NCBI RefSeq assembly: GCF_020991005.1
Contig: NZ_JAJLLW010000005.1
Coordinates: 186,001-250,000 of the forward strand
Length of the DNA: 64,000 nt
Reading direction: 5' to 3'
DNA from: Halomonas sp. CUBES01
GTDB taxonomy: Bacteria > Pseudomonadota > Gammaproteobacteria > Pseudomonadales > Halomonadaceae
Positions 19,087-28,292 of the stretch are shown one piece after another. A program made the position numbers and the translations under genes. The notes under the pieces are model-generated. The model was not told where the DNA came from and made no database searches. It saw only the letters and a list, made by a program, of their open reading frames with translations. Every line of letters starts with the position of its first letter. Within the stretch, counting starts at the first letter, position 1.

Positions 19087-20240
19087 CCCACGTCACAACG
19101 GCCATTCATCAATTTCATCACGGTGTGGACGTCGGTGATGGCGTCACCAACAGCATGCTGTTCATCCGCAAGCTATTGCGTCGGATGGGGTTTGCGTCTG
19201 AGATTTTCGCCGCCAACATACCCGGCACCCTGCAAGGCGAGATCAAGCCGTACCACACACTGGAAGACAGCAACGCCGACACCACCGTCCTGCTGCAGCA
19301 TCATTCGATGGGCCATGAGCTGGGCAACTGGCTGGTCAACCTGGCTATCCCCCGCGTACTGGTCTACCACAACATCACGCCCGGCGAATTTTTCAGCCCC
19401 GGCAGCGACTACCGCCGTTACGCCGAGCTGGGCCGTGAGCAGCTTCGTCACTGGCGGGACGCCTTTATCGGCGTGATTGCCGTGTCGGACTTCAACGCTC
19501 AGGATCTTGTGGCACTTGACTACGATCCCGACCGGATCAGCGTCATACCGCTATTGGTCGACATGGACAAGCTGGCACCCCCGGTGGGCGAGACCACCTT
19601 GCCGCGCCTTGCCCATGCGCTGCACCCCGCCTTGAAAGACCGGCCCGCGCTTGTGTTCATCGGGCGCATCGTCGAGAACAAGCGCCAGCACTTACTGCTC
19701 GAAATGCTCTGGTACCTGCACCGCCTGAGACAAGACACCCGCAACGCCCCGTTACCGATGCTGATACTGGCCGGTGGCGGCACTAACAGCCCCTATGGCC
19801 ACTTCATTCGCCAGCGAACCCACCAGCTGCATCTGGATGACAGCGTCATCATGCCCGGCAAAGTGGACGATACCCTGCTCAGCGCCCTTTATCAGCAAGC
19901 CGACGCATTCGTGTGTGCCAGCGCCCATGAAGGCTTTGGCATGCCGTTGCTCGAAGCCATGGTGGCCCAATGCCCCGTCGTCGCCATGAACACCAGCAAC
20001 ATCGCCCATACATTGGGGGAGGGCGGGCTTGTGCTCAACGACCAGGCGCCCGCCGCCATGGCAGCCGCCACCGAGTTGCTGCTGGAAGACCCGGCATTGC
20101 GCCAAACCGTACTCGAAGGGCAGCAGCGCGCGCTTGACCGCTACCAACCCGAGGTCATTGCCGAGCAGTTAAGCCACTGGTTGGCGCACACCTTGCGCAT
20201 TACGCCACCCGCCAGCCCCAACGACGCAAAAGGAAACTAA
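19083..20240 (+). CDS. GT4-family glycosyltransferase
   Basis: A 385-residue GT-B enzyme starting in an ATGA overlap with the methyltransferase stop. The N-terminus (IHQFHHGVDVGDGVTNSMLF) closely parallels the first unit of the next gene (LHQFAVTYSAGDGITNGMLF), showing the two descend from a common duplicate. The C-terminal half carries FIGRIVENKRQHLLLEML and the donor-binding HEGFGMPLLEAMVAQCPVV motif (Glu283). Both resemble WbpX/WbpY-type D-rhamnosyltransferases of A-band synthesis, as judged from gene context. It probably adds one of the D-rhamnose linkages of the polymer; the exact linkage is unknown. Confidence 0.88.
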   Translation: MTHVTTAIHQFHHGVDVGDGVTNSMLFIRKLLRRMGFASEIFAANIPGTLQGEIKPYHTLEDSNADTTVLLQHHSMGHELGNWLVNLAIPRVLVYHNITPGEFFSPGSDYRRYAELGREQLRHWRDAFIGVIAVSDFNAQDLVALDYDPDRISVIPLLVDMDKLAPPVGETTLPRLAHALHPALKDRPALVFIGRIVENKRQHLLLEMLWYLHRLRQDTRNAPLPMLILAGGGTNSPYGHFIRQRTHQLHLDDSVIMPGKVDDTLLSALYQQADAFVCASAHEGFGMPLLEAMVAQCPVVAMNTSNIAHTLGEGGLVLNDQAPAAMAAATELLLEDPALRQTVLEGQQRALDRYQPEVIAEQLSHWLAHTLRITPPASPNDAKGN

Positions 20241-20246
20241 CGCGGC

Positions 20247-23200
20247 ATGCAGACACTCACCGCCCTCCATCAGTTTGCTGTTACCTATTCCGCGGGCGAC
20301 GGCATCACCAACGGCATGTTGTTTATCCAGCGCATTGCCCGCGCCTGGGGGCTGCCATCGCGTATTTACGTCATTGATGCCGAGGACAACGAGGACGATG
20401 TAGCGGACTACCAAGCTTACCAGCCCCAGCCAACCGACCTGCTGTTGATTCACCACGGCAGCGGCAACCCGCTCGAACACTGGCTGAAATCACTGCCGTG
20501 CTACAAGGTGCTGGTCTATCACAACATTACCCCCGAGCGCTTTTTCAGCACCGATCATCCCGCTATTCCGGTATTGCGCCACGGTAGAGAGCAACTCAGC
20601 CAGTGGCATACCTGGCTGGACGGGGCGCTGGCCGACTCCGAGCATAACCGCCAGGAGCTATTGGCCGCCGGGTTCCCCGAAGCGACGACCACCACATTAC
20701 CGCTACTGGTCGACCTCGCCCGTTTCAGCGCCATTGGCAGCCCGCCCGCCAGCGAGCTGACCCGTAAAGCGCCCGATGAGATCCCCCAACAGGCGTATCA
20801 ATTGCTGTTTGTCGGCCGTTTGGCCGGTAATAAGAACCAGGCAGGGTTGATCACCACGCTAGCGGAAATGCAAACGCGCAGCGCCTGGCCGGTGGCGTTA
20901 ACGCTGGTGGGCGGCGGCGACCCCGCCACGCTTGAAGCGCTGCGCGAGCAGGCCCATCAGCTCGGCCTTGCCGACCACGTACACTTTGCCGGCAAGGTGG
21001 ACGACCCGACGCTTCACCGCCACTATCAACAGGCCGATCTTTACCTCAGCCTCAGTGAGCACGAAGGCTTTGGCATGCCGTTGATCGAAGCCATGGCCCA
21101 TGATGTTCCCGTTGTCGCCTACGCCGCCCCGGACAGCAGCATCGCCGACACCGTTGGCGATGCCGGGCTGCTACTCGTCGACAAGGACCCCAGCGCCGCC
21201 GCCGCTGCCGCCTTGATGGTGCTGGAGAACGCCAACCTGCGCGCCCGGCTCATTGCTGCCCAGCGTGAGCGGCTTGCGCATTTCTCACCGCCGGTACTGG
21301 TTGACGCCCTCGCCAACTACCTGGCGCAGTTGGGGTTGCAAGCACCCAATCCAACCCCCAGCCTTGCCAGCGGCTTACCGCCCCGGCGTCAACTGCGTAT
21401 TGAGGGGCCGTTCGATTCCAGCTATAGCCTGGCACTCGTCAATCGCGAGATCACCCAGGCCCTGCTGGCGCAGCAGGTGGACGTTACCCTGCACAGTACC
21501 GAAGGCGGCGGCGATTTCGCACCGGACAACGCCATTCTTGACCACCGTCCCGGCCTCGCCGAGGCGCACCGGCAAGCGGCTGCCCCCGCCTGGTACGACG
21601 CCGGGCTCAGGCTCTGCTACCCACCGCGTACCACCGAGTTACCTGGCAGGCACCGCCTTATTCATACCTATGGCTGGGAAGAATCGGTGTTTCCCCACGC
21701 CCATGCCCAGGCATTCAACGCCCGGCTTTCAGCGGTCACCACCATGTCGCGCTACGTCTCGCGAGTGCTGGCCGACAGCGGTGTCAAACTGCCGCTGCCG
21801 GTCACTGGCGTGGGTACCGACCACCTGACGTCTATCACGCCCGACCCCGACGCCATTGCCCCATGGTTCCCGGCACCACAGACAGGCGCCACGGTAGCAA
21901 CACCACCGCTTACGTTTCTGCACGTCTCGTCCTGCTTTCCGCGTAAAGGTGTAGATGTGCTGCTTGCGGCCTGGGCTCAGGCGTTCACCCAGGCGGATAA
22001 TGTCCAGCTGGTGATCAAAACCTTCCCCAACCCCCATCACGATATCGACCAGGCAATTGCCGACTGGCGGGCGCAGACCCCCGAAGGCGCCCCCGTGACG
22101 GTGATCAACCAGGATCTCTCCGCCGAGGCCATTCGCGCATTGTATCAGCAGGCTGATGTGCTGGTCGCGCCCAGCCGCGGTGAAGGCTTTGGCTTGCCCA
22201 TGGCCGAAGCCATGTGGTGCCACCTGCCGGTGATCACCACCGGCGCCGGCGGTCAGCGCGATTTTTGCACCCCCGAGACGGCCTGGCTGATCGACTACCA
22301 GTTTGCCCGCGCGGCCACCCACATGGCGGAGTTCAATTCGGTATGGGTCGAGCCGGTCACGGCCCATCTTGCCGGGCTGATGGGCGAGTTTTATCACCAC
22401 CACCAGCAAGGCGGGCTGGCGCAATGGGTAACCCCCCGCTGCGAGGCGGCCTACCGGCTGATCAGCCAGGAGCACACCTGGGCGGCGGTGGCCCGGCGCC
22501 AACGCCAGGCCGTTGAGACGCTGGAACACCAACCGCTGCTGACTCCGCGCCCGCGTATCGGCTGGGTCAGCAGCTGGAACAGCAAATGCGGCATTGCCAC
22601 CTATTCGCGCCTCCTGGTAAGCCCTGCGCTCGCTGGACAGGTCACCGTGCTGGCCGACCACACTCCCGCCCGTATTGCTGAAGACGACGCCAATGTGGTG
22701 CGCTGCTGGCGGCAAATCGCCGGTGACGGAAAGGGCGGCTACGACGAAGACCCGCTGGATGACTTGCTGCATGAAATTCGCCAGCGCAAGCTGGAGATCG
22801 TCGTCTTTCAGTTCAACTTCAGTTTTTTTGGCACCGCCCCTTTATCAGCGCTGCTGGAAACGCTTCACGACGAAGGCATTCAATGCCTGGTGTTTTTCCA
22901 CTCCACCGCCGATGTTACCTGGGGTACCCTGCAAAAAAGCCTGCAGCACATGGCCCCGGCGCTGCGCCGCTGTGCCCGCATCATGGTGCACAGCGTTGGC
23001 GACCTTAACCGCCTCAAGCACATGCACCTGCACGATAACGCCACGCTGTTTCCTCATGGCGTAATGGCCAGCCCCGAGGCCACAGCGCCCCAGGATCCAC
23101 GCTTTCAGGCCCTCGCCGACAAGACAGTGATCGCCTGCTACGGTTTTTTGCTGCCCCACAAGGGTGTTCACGAGCTGATAGAAGCCTTCGCAATCCTCGC

Positions 23201-23693
23201 CGACCAGGCGCCGCAGCGCCATCTATTGTTGCTTAACGCCCTCTACCCGGCGCCCCCCTCAGAAGAGGAGGCCCAGCGCTGCAAAGACACCATAGCCCGG
23301 CTAGGCCTAGAGCAGCGCGTGACAATGATCAATGACTTCCTCCCCGACGAGCAAACGCTTGGCTGGCTGCAGGCTGCCGACCTGCTGGTGTTCCCTTACC
23401 AGCATACCCAGGAGTCATCCTCGGCGGCGGTGCGCTGGGGGCTCGCCAGCGGCAAGCCGGTGGCCTGCACCCCGCTGAGTATTTTTGATGACGTGGCCGA
23501 AGCCGTCACCTGGCTGCCCGGTACCCAGCCCGCCAACATGGCAGAAGGTATCGACGCACTGCTCAACGATCCAGGCGCCCGGCAGGCCCTGGTGCACCAG
23601 GCCGCCCACTGGGTTAGCGCCCACGATTGGGCGCGGTTGTCGCAGCGTTTAAACGGCTTGTTGACGGCGCTTGCGAGGCCGCCTGTCGCCTGA
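20247..23693 (+). CDS. Giant glycosyltransferase with three fused GT4 (GT-B) units
   Basis: An 1148-residue cytoplasmic protein made of three consecutive GT-B units: about 1-375, 385-760 and 765-1148. Donor-site motifs are EGFGMPLIEAM (Glu273), EGFGLPMAEAM (Glu646) and a divergent QESSSAAVRWGLASGKPV (Glu1056). Linkers are short and proline-rich. The first unit is related to the preceding 385-residue enzyme. A typical single GT4 is 350-420 residues, so this equals three enzymes in one chain, able to build a multi-linkage repeat unit processively. It begins six bases after the previous gene and is the last gene of the cluster. The third unit lacks the EGFG motif, so it may be non-catalytic or use a different acceptor. 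Confidence 0.9.
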   Translation: MQTLTALHQFAVTYSAGDGITNGMLFIQRIARAWGLPSRIYVIDAEDNEDDVADYQAYQPQPTDLLLIHHGSGNPLEHWLKSLPCYKVLVYHNITPERFFSTDHPAIPVLRHGREQLSQWHTWLDGALADSEHNRQELLAAGFPEATTTTLPLLVDLARFSAIGSPPASELTRKAPDEIPQQAYQLLFVGRLAGNKNQAGLITTLAEMQTRSAWPVALTLVGGGDPATLEALREQAHQLGLADHVHFAGKVDDPTLHRHYQQADLYLSLSEHEGFGMPLIEAMAHDVPVVAYAAPDSSIADTVGDAGLLLVDKDPSAAAAAALMVLENANLRARLIAAQRERLAHFSPPVLVDALANYLAQLGLQAPNPTPSLASGLPPRRQLRIEGPFDSSYSLALVNREITQALLAQQVDVTLHSTEGGGDFAPDNAILDHRPGLAEAHRQAAAPAWYDAGLRLCYPPRTTELPGRHRLIHTYGWEESVFPHAHAQAFNARLSAVTTMSRYVSRVLADSGVKLPLPVTGVGTDHLTSITPDPDAIAPWFPAPQTGATVATPPLTFLHVSSCFPRKGVDVLLAAWAQAFTQADNVQLVIKTFPNPHHDIDQAIADWRAQTPEGAPVTVINQDLSAEAIRALYQQADVLVAPSRGEGFGLPMAEAMWCHLPVITTGAGGQRDFCTPETAWLIDYQFARAATHMAEFNSVWVEPVTAHLAGLMGEFYHHHQQGGLAQWVTPRCEAAYRLISQEHTWAAVARRQRQAVETLEHQPLLTPRPRIGWVSSWNSKCGIATYSRLLVSPALAGQVTVLADHTPARIAEDDANVVRCWRQIAGDGKGGYDEDPLDDLLHEIRQRKLEIVVFQFNFSFFGTAPLSALLETLHDEGIQCLVFFHSTADVTWGTLQKSLQHMAPALRRCARIMVHSVGDLNRLKHMHLHDNATLFPHGVMASPEATAPQDPRFQALADKTVIACYGFLLPHKGVHELIEAFAILADQAPQRHLLLLNALYPAPPSEEEAQRCKDTIARLGLEQRVTMINDFLPDEQTLGWLQAADLLVFPYQHTQESSSAAVRWGLASGKPVACTPLSIFDDVAEAVTWLPGTQPANMAEGIDALLNDPGARQALVHQAAHWVSAHDWARLSQRLNGLLTALARPPVA

Positions 23694-24227
23694 TCAAACG
23701 GGCATCAGGCCCGCTGGATGGGGAGGGTCTGTCGCCCTAGCCTTCATGTAAGAGGGGGATTTTTTAGCGCTTGCCTAAGTGACGAGGTAATGAGAGAGTA
23801 ACATTCGCAAATTAGCCTCATCCTGGATGACGCTAACTTACATACGGCCCAAGGTGAAAGGAGCGCCTGGCGCAGGCACATGAGATTAAAGGGCCGTCGA
23901 TGGACGAATCCGAGTAATCAAACACTGTTCTTGCAAGCGTGTTTTTTTTGCTTTTAACTGTATGTCGATTGGCAGAGGCTATGCTAGTCTACTCGCGGCA
24001 CAAGCGCTTAATGGCTGAAATGTCTCGCCAAGTGCCAACAGATCTTGCTAATGGGTGAAGCGTTTGACATCATCAATCAGCAGTTCTATAACATCATCGC
24101 CTCAACGGGGTGTTCATACCCCACAACGGGGTATGGCAATGCAGGCCGAGGCCGACGGGTCTAGGTGCCTTCCATGGCACCGGTGGTCTGTAAATGTCGA
24201 TTCGACAAACTAACGGAGTTTGAACTC
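23694..24227 (+). promoter_or_regulatory. 534-bp leader/promoter region of the S-layer candidate
   Basis: No convincing gene lies here. CGGGC/GCCCG at 23699-23712 is a weak hairpin after the GT gene. The 3' third is structured: GGGGT (24107-24111) can pair with ACCCC (24118-24122), or CATACCCC (24115-24122) with GGGGTATG (24128-24135), and the two are mutually exclusive. CAACGGGGT is repeated at 24103 and 24124. GGTGCC (24164-24169) pairs with GGCACC (24176-24181). A TATGCT/TAGTCT -10-like region at 23980-23990 would give a leader of about 240 nt. CGGAG at 24214-24218 is the ribosome site for the ATG at 24228. Long structured leaders are common for stable S-layer mRNAs; the promoter position is a guess. 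Confidence 0.45.
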
Positions 24228-26024
24228 ATGGAAACAACTAACGCTATTCAGCAAATTTATATCGGCCTGCTGGGCCGTGCCGCAGACCAAGAAGGCCTGC
24301 AGTACTGGACCGACGAAATCGAAGCGGGCACGCTGACGCTTGAACAGCTGCGCGCCAACATCGTTGAAGAGCAGCCGGAATACGAAGCGACCTTCGGCGG
24401 CCAGACCCGCGCGCAAGTCGTTTCTCAGCTGTACGCTAACCTGTTCAACCGTGCCCCGGACGACGAAGGCCTGCAGTACTGGGTTAACGGCGAAGGCGCT
24501 GGTGTTAACATCGATCAGCTGGTACTGGCCCTGGTAAACGGCGCGTCAGCTGCTGACACACTGGTACTGGACAACCGTACTGAAGTCGCTAACACCTACA
24601 CCACCGAGCTGGGCGCTGAAGGTTCCTTCGACGCTGACCTGGCCGCTGCTGTAATTGCTGACGTAGACGGCACTCGCGCATCTGTTGAGCAAGCTGAAGC
24701 CGCCATCGAAAATGGCGACATCGAAGCGCCGACTCAAAACGAAGGCGATACTTTCACGCTCACTGATGCTATCGGTGAGAATGTTGTAGGTACTGCTGGA
24801 AACGATACTTTCGGCGCTGTTCTGGATAACTCTAATGCAGCTACCCTTAACGTAGGTGACACTGTAGATGGCAAAGGTGGTAACGACACCTTGAACCTTC
24901 TGGTTACCTCTGGGGAAACTACCACCAACACTACTGGTAATCTGCCGGCTGGTGCCAGCATTTCTAACGTAGAAGTACTGAACGTTACTTATGCTGATAA
25001 TGGTCACCTTGGCGCGTTGGACTCTGCAGATTTCGCAGGTGTTAAGCAGCTGTGGCAAGTTGATAATGACGATGCAGCTGCCGAATTCCAAGACGTAACC
25101 GTTGCTGCTGACGTTACCGCTGGTTTCCGTAGTACTGGCGACCGCGCTACTGCAGTAGTTGCGACTGCTTCTGTTAACGCTGCTTCTGGTAACCAGAAGT
25201 CTGCCTCTGTAGCACTGGACGGCGTAGCTGACGGTAGCGCTATTACTTTTGCTGGTGGTGATCTAGAAACTATCAATGTTAGCGGTTCTGTGACCACTGC
25301 TGCGCCGGCTGCTACCACTAACCGTCTGACGGTTACCGACACTGCTGATACTGAAACTGCTAATATTTCACTGTCTTCAGACACTACCGTCACCCTCACG
25401 GATGCGGGCGGTGCCGGTGACTCTATCACCACGGTTGATCTGTCTGGCTCTGAAGGCGATATTACGCTGGACGCTACAGCTCTGACTGCCCTGACCAGCC
25501 TGACTGGCGGTGAAGGCGCTGATGATCTGACTGTTGATCTGGAAAGCGGTGAAGAGATTTCTGTTGATGCAGGTGCAGGTAACGACACTGTTACTCTGAA
25601 CAACACCACTGCTGGCTCTAACGTGGCTTCAACTGTTGCACTGGGCGGCGGTAAAGACACGCTGGTTGTCCAATCCATTAGCAACATCAACGATGCTGAC
25701 GAAGCTGCCTTCGAAGCCGGTATCATTGAAGTCACCGACTTCAATATTGGCGACGACACGTTGGACCTGAACACTAACGGTGTTGTTCTGACCACTGCAC
25801 AACTCGACAACGCTGAAGGCGAGGCAAGCTTGTTTGACGCGATTGGCTACATTGACGGTCTCACAAATGGCGGTGATGTTGCTGTGTTCAACTACGATGG
25901 CAACGCCTACGTCTACGCTAATGACGGCGGTGACGGCTTCAACGGTGGTGAAGGCCTCATCCAGCTAACTGGCGTTGACGCTACGCAGTTTAGCACCGAC
26001 CAAGATGGTGGTCTGGTACTGTAA
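24228..26024 (+). CDS. DUF4214/RTX surface protein, probable major S-layer protein
   Basis: A 598-residue, highly acidic protein without cysteine or internal methionine and without a Sec signal. Residues 1-125 hold two DUF4214 helical repeats (IYIGLLGRAADQEGLQYW and LYANLFNRAPDDEGLQYW). The remainder is Thr/Ala/Asp/Gly-rich beta structure with RTX-like calcium motifs (GGNDTLNLL, GAGNDTVTLN, GGGKDTLVV). The C-terminus (GGLVL) fits a type I secretion signal. The ATG at 24228 is chosen by its CGGAG site. Codons are strongly biased to GCT, GGT, GTT, CGT and AAC, unlike the GC3-rich neighbours, indicating very high expression. Architecture (N-terminal anchor, RTX body, T1SS) matches Caulobacter RsaA, whose N-terminal domain binds O-antigen. 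The S-layer role is inference. Confidence 0.8.
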   Translation: METTNAIQQIYIGLLGRAADQEGLQYWTDEIEAGTLTLEQLRANIVEEQPEYEATFGGQTRAQVVSQLYANLFNRAPDDEGLQYWVNGEGAGVNIDQLVLALVNGASAADTLVLDNRTEVANTYTTELGAEGSFDADLAAAVIADVDGTRASVEQAEAAIENGDIEAPTQNEGDTFTLTDAIGENVVGTAGNDTFGAVLDNSNAATLNVGDTVDGKGGNDTLNLLVTSGETTTNTTGNLPAGASISNVEVLNVTYADNGHLGALDSADFAGVKQLWQVDNDDAAAEFQDVTVAADVTAGFRSTGDRATAVVATASVNAASGNQKSASVALDGVADGSAITFAGGDLETINVSGSVTTAAPAATTNRLTVTDTADTETANISLSSDTTVTLTDAGGAGDSITTVDLSGSEGDITLDATALTALTSLTGGEGADDLTVDLESGEEISVDAGAGNDTVTLNNTTAGSNVASTVALGGGKDTLVVQSISNINDADEAAFEAGIIEVTDFNIGDDTLDLNTNGVVLTTAQLDNAEGEASLFDAIGYIDGLTNGGDVAVFNYDGNAYVYANDGGDGFNGGEGLIQLTGVDATQFSTDQDGGLVL

Positions 26025-26045
26025 GACTTAACGTCTTATGACCTT

Positions 26046-26096
26046 CTGAGAATTTCTCAGAGTCCGAAGCCCGTCTCATTTGAGGCGGGCTTTTTT
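26046..26096 (+). terminator. Strong intrinsic terminator after the S-layer candidate
   Basis: AGCCCGTCTC (26068-26077) pairs with GAGGCGGGCT (26082-26091) in a 10-bp stem with an ATTT loop, followed by six Ts. A preceding CTGAGAATTTCTCAG hairpin (26046-26060) adds structure. The tandem layout suits a very abundant transcript. Confidence 0.9.
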
Positions 26097-26124
26097 CATT
26101 ATCGTCGTTTGTCAGGAGTACCGC

Positions 26125-28278
26125 GTGGTAAAAGCATCCACGACGCCGGTCGCCAATCTGTTGAAAAAGGCGTTGGCGCATCAAAACGCCGGACGGCTTC
26201 AACAGGCGTTACCGCTGTATCAACAAATTCTCAAACTGAACCCCAAGCACCCCGAGGCTACCCAGCAGTTGGGGATCATCAACGTCAACCAGGGCCGCTT
26301 GGAACAGGCGCTTCCGCTGTTACGTACCGCCCTAGAAGCCAAGCCCACCGAAGGCGAGCGCTGGTTGCGCTATGCCGATGCGCTGATGCGCGCGGGCAAG
26401 GCCAAGAATGCCCTCTCCATTATTGCCCAGGCCCGTCAGCATAACCTCAAGGGCGAGCTGGTGGATAAGGTTGAAGCCCAGGCCCAACGCATGGCCAACC
26501 TGGGTCAGCTGGATCTAGCCGGGCTAGATAACCTGTTGAATAACGGCCACTTTGCTCAAGCCGAACAGCAGGCTCAAGCGCAACTGGCCGAGCACCCGAA
26601 CCACCCGCGCTTGAAGCACTACCTCGGGTTGGCCCTTTATCAGCAGGACCGCTTTGAAGACGCGCTGCCGCACTTCCAGGCCGCCGCCGAGCAGCTGCCC
26701 CAGGATGCCAACGTCCAGAACCAGCTGGCCCTTTCGCTCAAGCACCTCAAGCGTCACGAGGAAGCCCTGGAAGCGTATAAAAAGGTGGTGGCGCTGCTAC
26801 CGGACACACCCTCGGTGTACGCCAACATCGGTGCCAACCTCAACGATGCCCGCGAGTTCGACCAAGCCCTTGAGTGGGTGAATAAGGGGCTCGCCATTGA
26901 TCCCAATGACCAACCTTGCCGTGCCAATAAGGCCATTGCGCTGTTCGAGAAAGATCAGGTGCTGGAAGCGGAAGCCTTGGCAAAAGGGCTGCTGGAAGAA
27001 GGCTACCGTAATGAGATTACCCTGGTGACCTGGGCGCGGGTACGCCTCAAGGAAGGCGACCCGGATGTTGCCCTGGCCTGCTTTGAAGAAGCCGAGCAGT
27101 TGGGGGGCAAAGACGCCGCCACCTGCCTATTTAAGGGCAACGCACTTAACGATCTGGGGCGCTTTGACGACGCGATGGCCTCGTTCGAGGAATCCTTGGC
27201 TCTTGACCCTGAAATGGCCTCCGCCTGGGCCAGTATTGCCCAAGCGCGCAAGATGACGACGGATGACCAGGACTGGTGGGAAGGCGCAAAAGCCTTTCTG
27301 GAGAAAGAAGACCTGGAACCCCAGCAGGCCTTCAATCTCCACTACGCCATGGGCAAGTTCTGCAACGACATCAAGGACTACGACAACGCCTTTCCGCACT
27401 ATCAGAAGGCCAATCAGCTCAAGCACGATACCTGGACCGAAAGCCGCTACGACCGTGCTCGGCAGGAAAAGCTGGTGGAGGTGATGCTGGATCGCTACGT
27501 ACCTGGGATGTTTGCCCAGTGGCAAGACGTGGCCGACCCGAGTATGCGACCGCTCTTCATCGTCGGCATGCCGCGTTCGGGTACCTCGTTGACCGAGCAG
27601 ATTCTGGCCAGCCACCCCGAGATTCACGGGGCAGGGGAGCTTAACTTCTGGCCGCGTCTGGCCAATGACAATGAGCGCGTGGTGCTCAATAGCAAGTTCG
27701 ATGCCGAGTGGCTACAGAAAGCCGCCCAGCAGTGCCTTGACTACCTCAAGGAAAAATCCCCCGATGCCGCCCGTGTGGTCGACAAGATGCCAGGTAATTT
27801 TATCTGGGTCGGGCTGATCCATACCGTCTTTCCCAACGCCCGGATTCTGCACACCATGCGTAACCCGGTGGACAACGGTATCTCGATCTTCTTCCAGAAC
27901 TTCAACAAGGGCCATGCTTACGCCAATGACCTGGAGGATATTGCTCACCACTATCGGCAGTATCACCGCCTCATGCAGCACTGGCGTCAGGTGATTCCTG
28001 AAGACAACTTCCTCGACCTGCCCTACGAGCAGCTGGTGGAAGACCAGGAAGGCTGGAGCAAGCGCATCATGGAATTTGTCGGGCTGGACTTCGACGAGCG
28101 CATGCTGGAGTTCTACAAGACCGAGCGCAAGGTGGGTACGGCCAGCAACTGGCAAGCCCGCCAGCCGATCTACAAGACCAGCAAGGAACGGTGGCGCCAC
28201 TACGAGAAATTCGTGGGGCCGCTCTTGCCGCTGTTGGAGCTGTATGACCCGGAACGTGGGCAGATTGTGCCGGAGTGA
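26125..28278 (+). CDS. TPR-containing sulfotransferase
   Basis: A 717-residue cytoplasmic protein. Residues 10-440 are tandem tetratricopeptide repeats (for example ALPLYQQILKLNPKHPEATQ); residues 475-700 are a PAPS-dependent sulfotransferase domain with the 5'-phosphosulfate loop GMPRSGTS (Gly481), catalytic-region HPEIHGAGEL and a 3'-phosphate site in RNPVDNGISIFFQNF. The GTG at 26125 has AGGAG six bases upstream; an earlier in-frame ATG at 26080 lies in the terminator stem and is rejected. The layout resembles bacterial homologues of protein-tyrosine sulfotransferases. It sits directly downstream of the S-layer candidate and 1.4 kb from the PAPS-making genes. The acceptor (protein tyrosine, polysaccharide or lipid) is unknown. 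Confidence 0.88.
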   Translation: MVKASTTPVANLLKKALAHQNAGRLQQALPLYQQILKLNPKHPEATQQLGIINVNQGRLEQALPLLRTALEAKPTEGERWLRYADALMRAGKAKNALSIIAQARQHNLKGELVDKVEAQAQRMANLGQLDLAGLDNLLNNGHFAQAEQQAQAQLAEHPNHPRLKHYLGLALYQQDRFEDALPHFQAAAEQLPQDANVQNQLALSLKHLKRHEEALEAYKKVVALLPDTPSVYANIGANLNDAREFDQALEWVNKGLAIDPNDQPCRANKAIALFEKDQVLEAEALAKGLLEEGYRNEITLVTWARVRLKEGDPDVALACFEEAEQLGGKDAATCLFKGNALNDLGRFDDAMASFEESLALDPEMASAWASIAQARKMTTDDQDWWEGAKAFLEKEDLEPQQAFNLHYAMGKFCNDIKDYDNAFPHYQKANQLKHDTWTESRYDRARQEKLVEVMLDRYVPGMFAQWQDVADPSMRPLFIVGMPRSGTSLTEQILASHPEIHGAGELNFWPRLANDNERVVLNSKFDAEWLQKAAQQCLDYLKEKSPDAARVVDKMPGNFIWVGLIHTVFPNARILHTMRNPVDNGISIFFQNFNKGHAYANDLEDIAHHYRQYHRLMQHWRQVIPEDNFLDLPYEQLVEDQEGWSKRIMEFVGLDFDERMLEFYKTERKVGTASNWQARQPIYKTSKERWRHYEKFVGPLLPLLELYDPERGQIVPE

Positions 28279-28292
28279 GGTTCGTTAACGAT

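Noticed and set aside
25004..25810. Long minus-strand open frame opposite the S-layer candidate
   Set aside because: Ser/Val/Ala-rich shadow translation of a biased coding strand; no ribosome site or family resemblance. The same applies to 41938-42594, 46449-47210, 47334-48212 and 57161-58132.
26080..26124. ATG at 26080 as start of the TPR-sulfotransferase
   Set aside because: It lies within the terminator stem of the preceding gene and has no ribosome site; the GTG at 26125 has AGGAG at good spacing.
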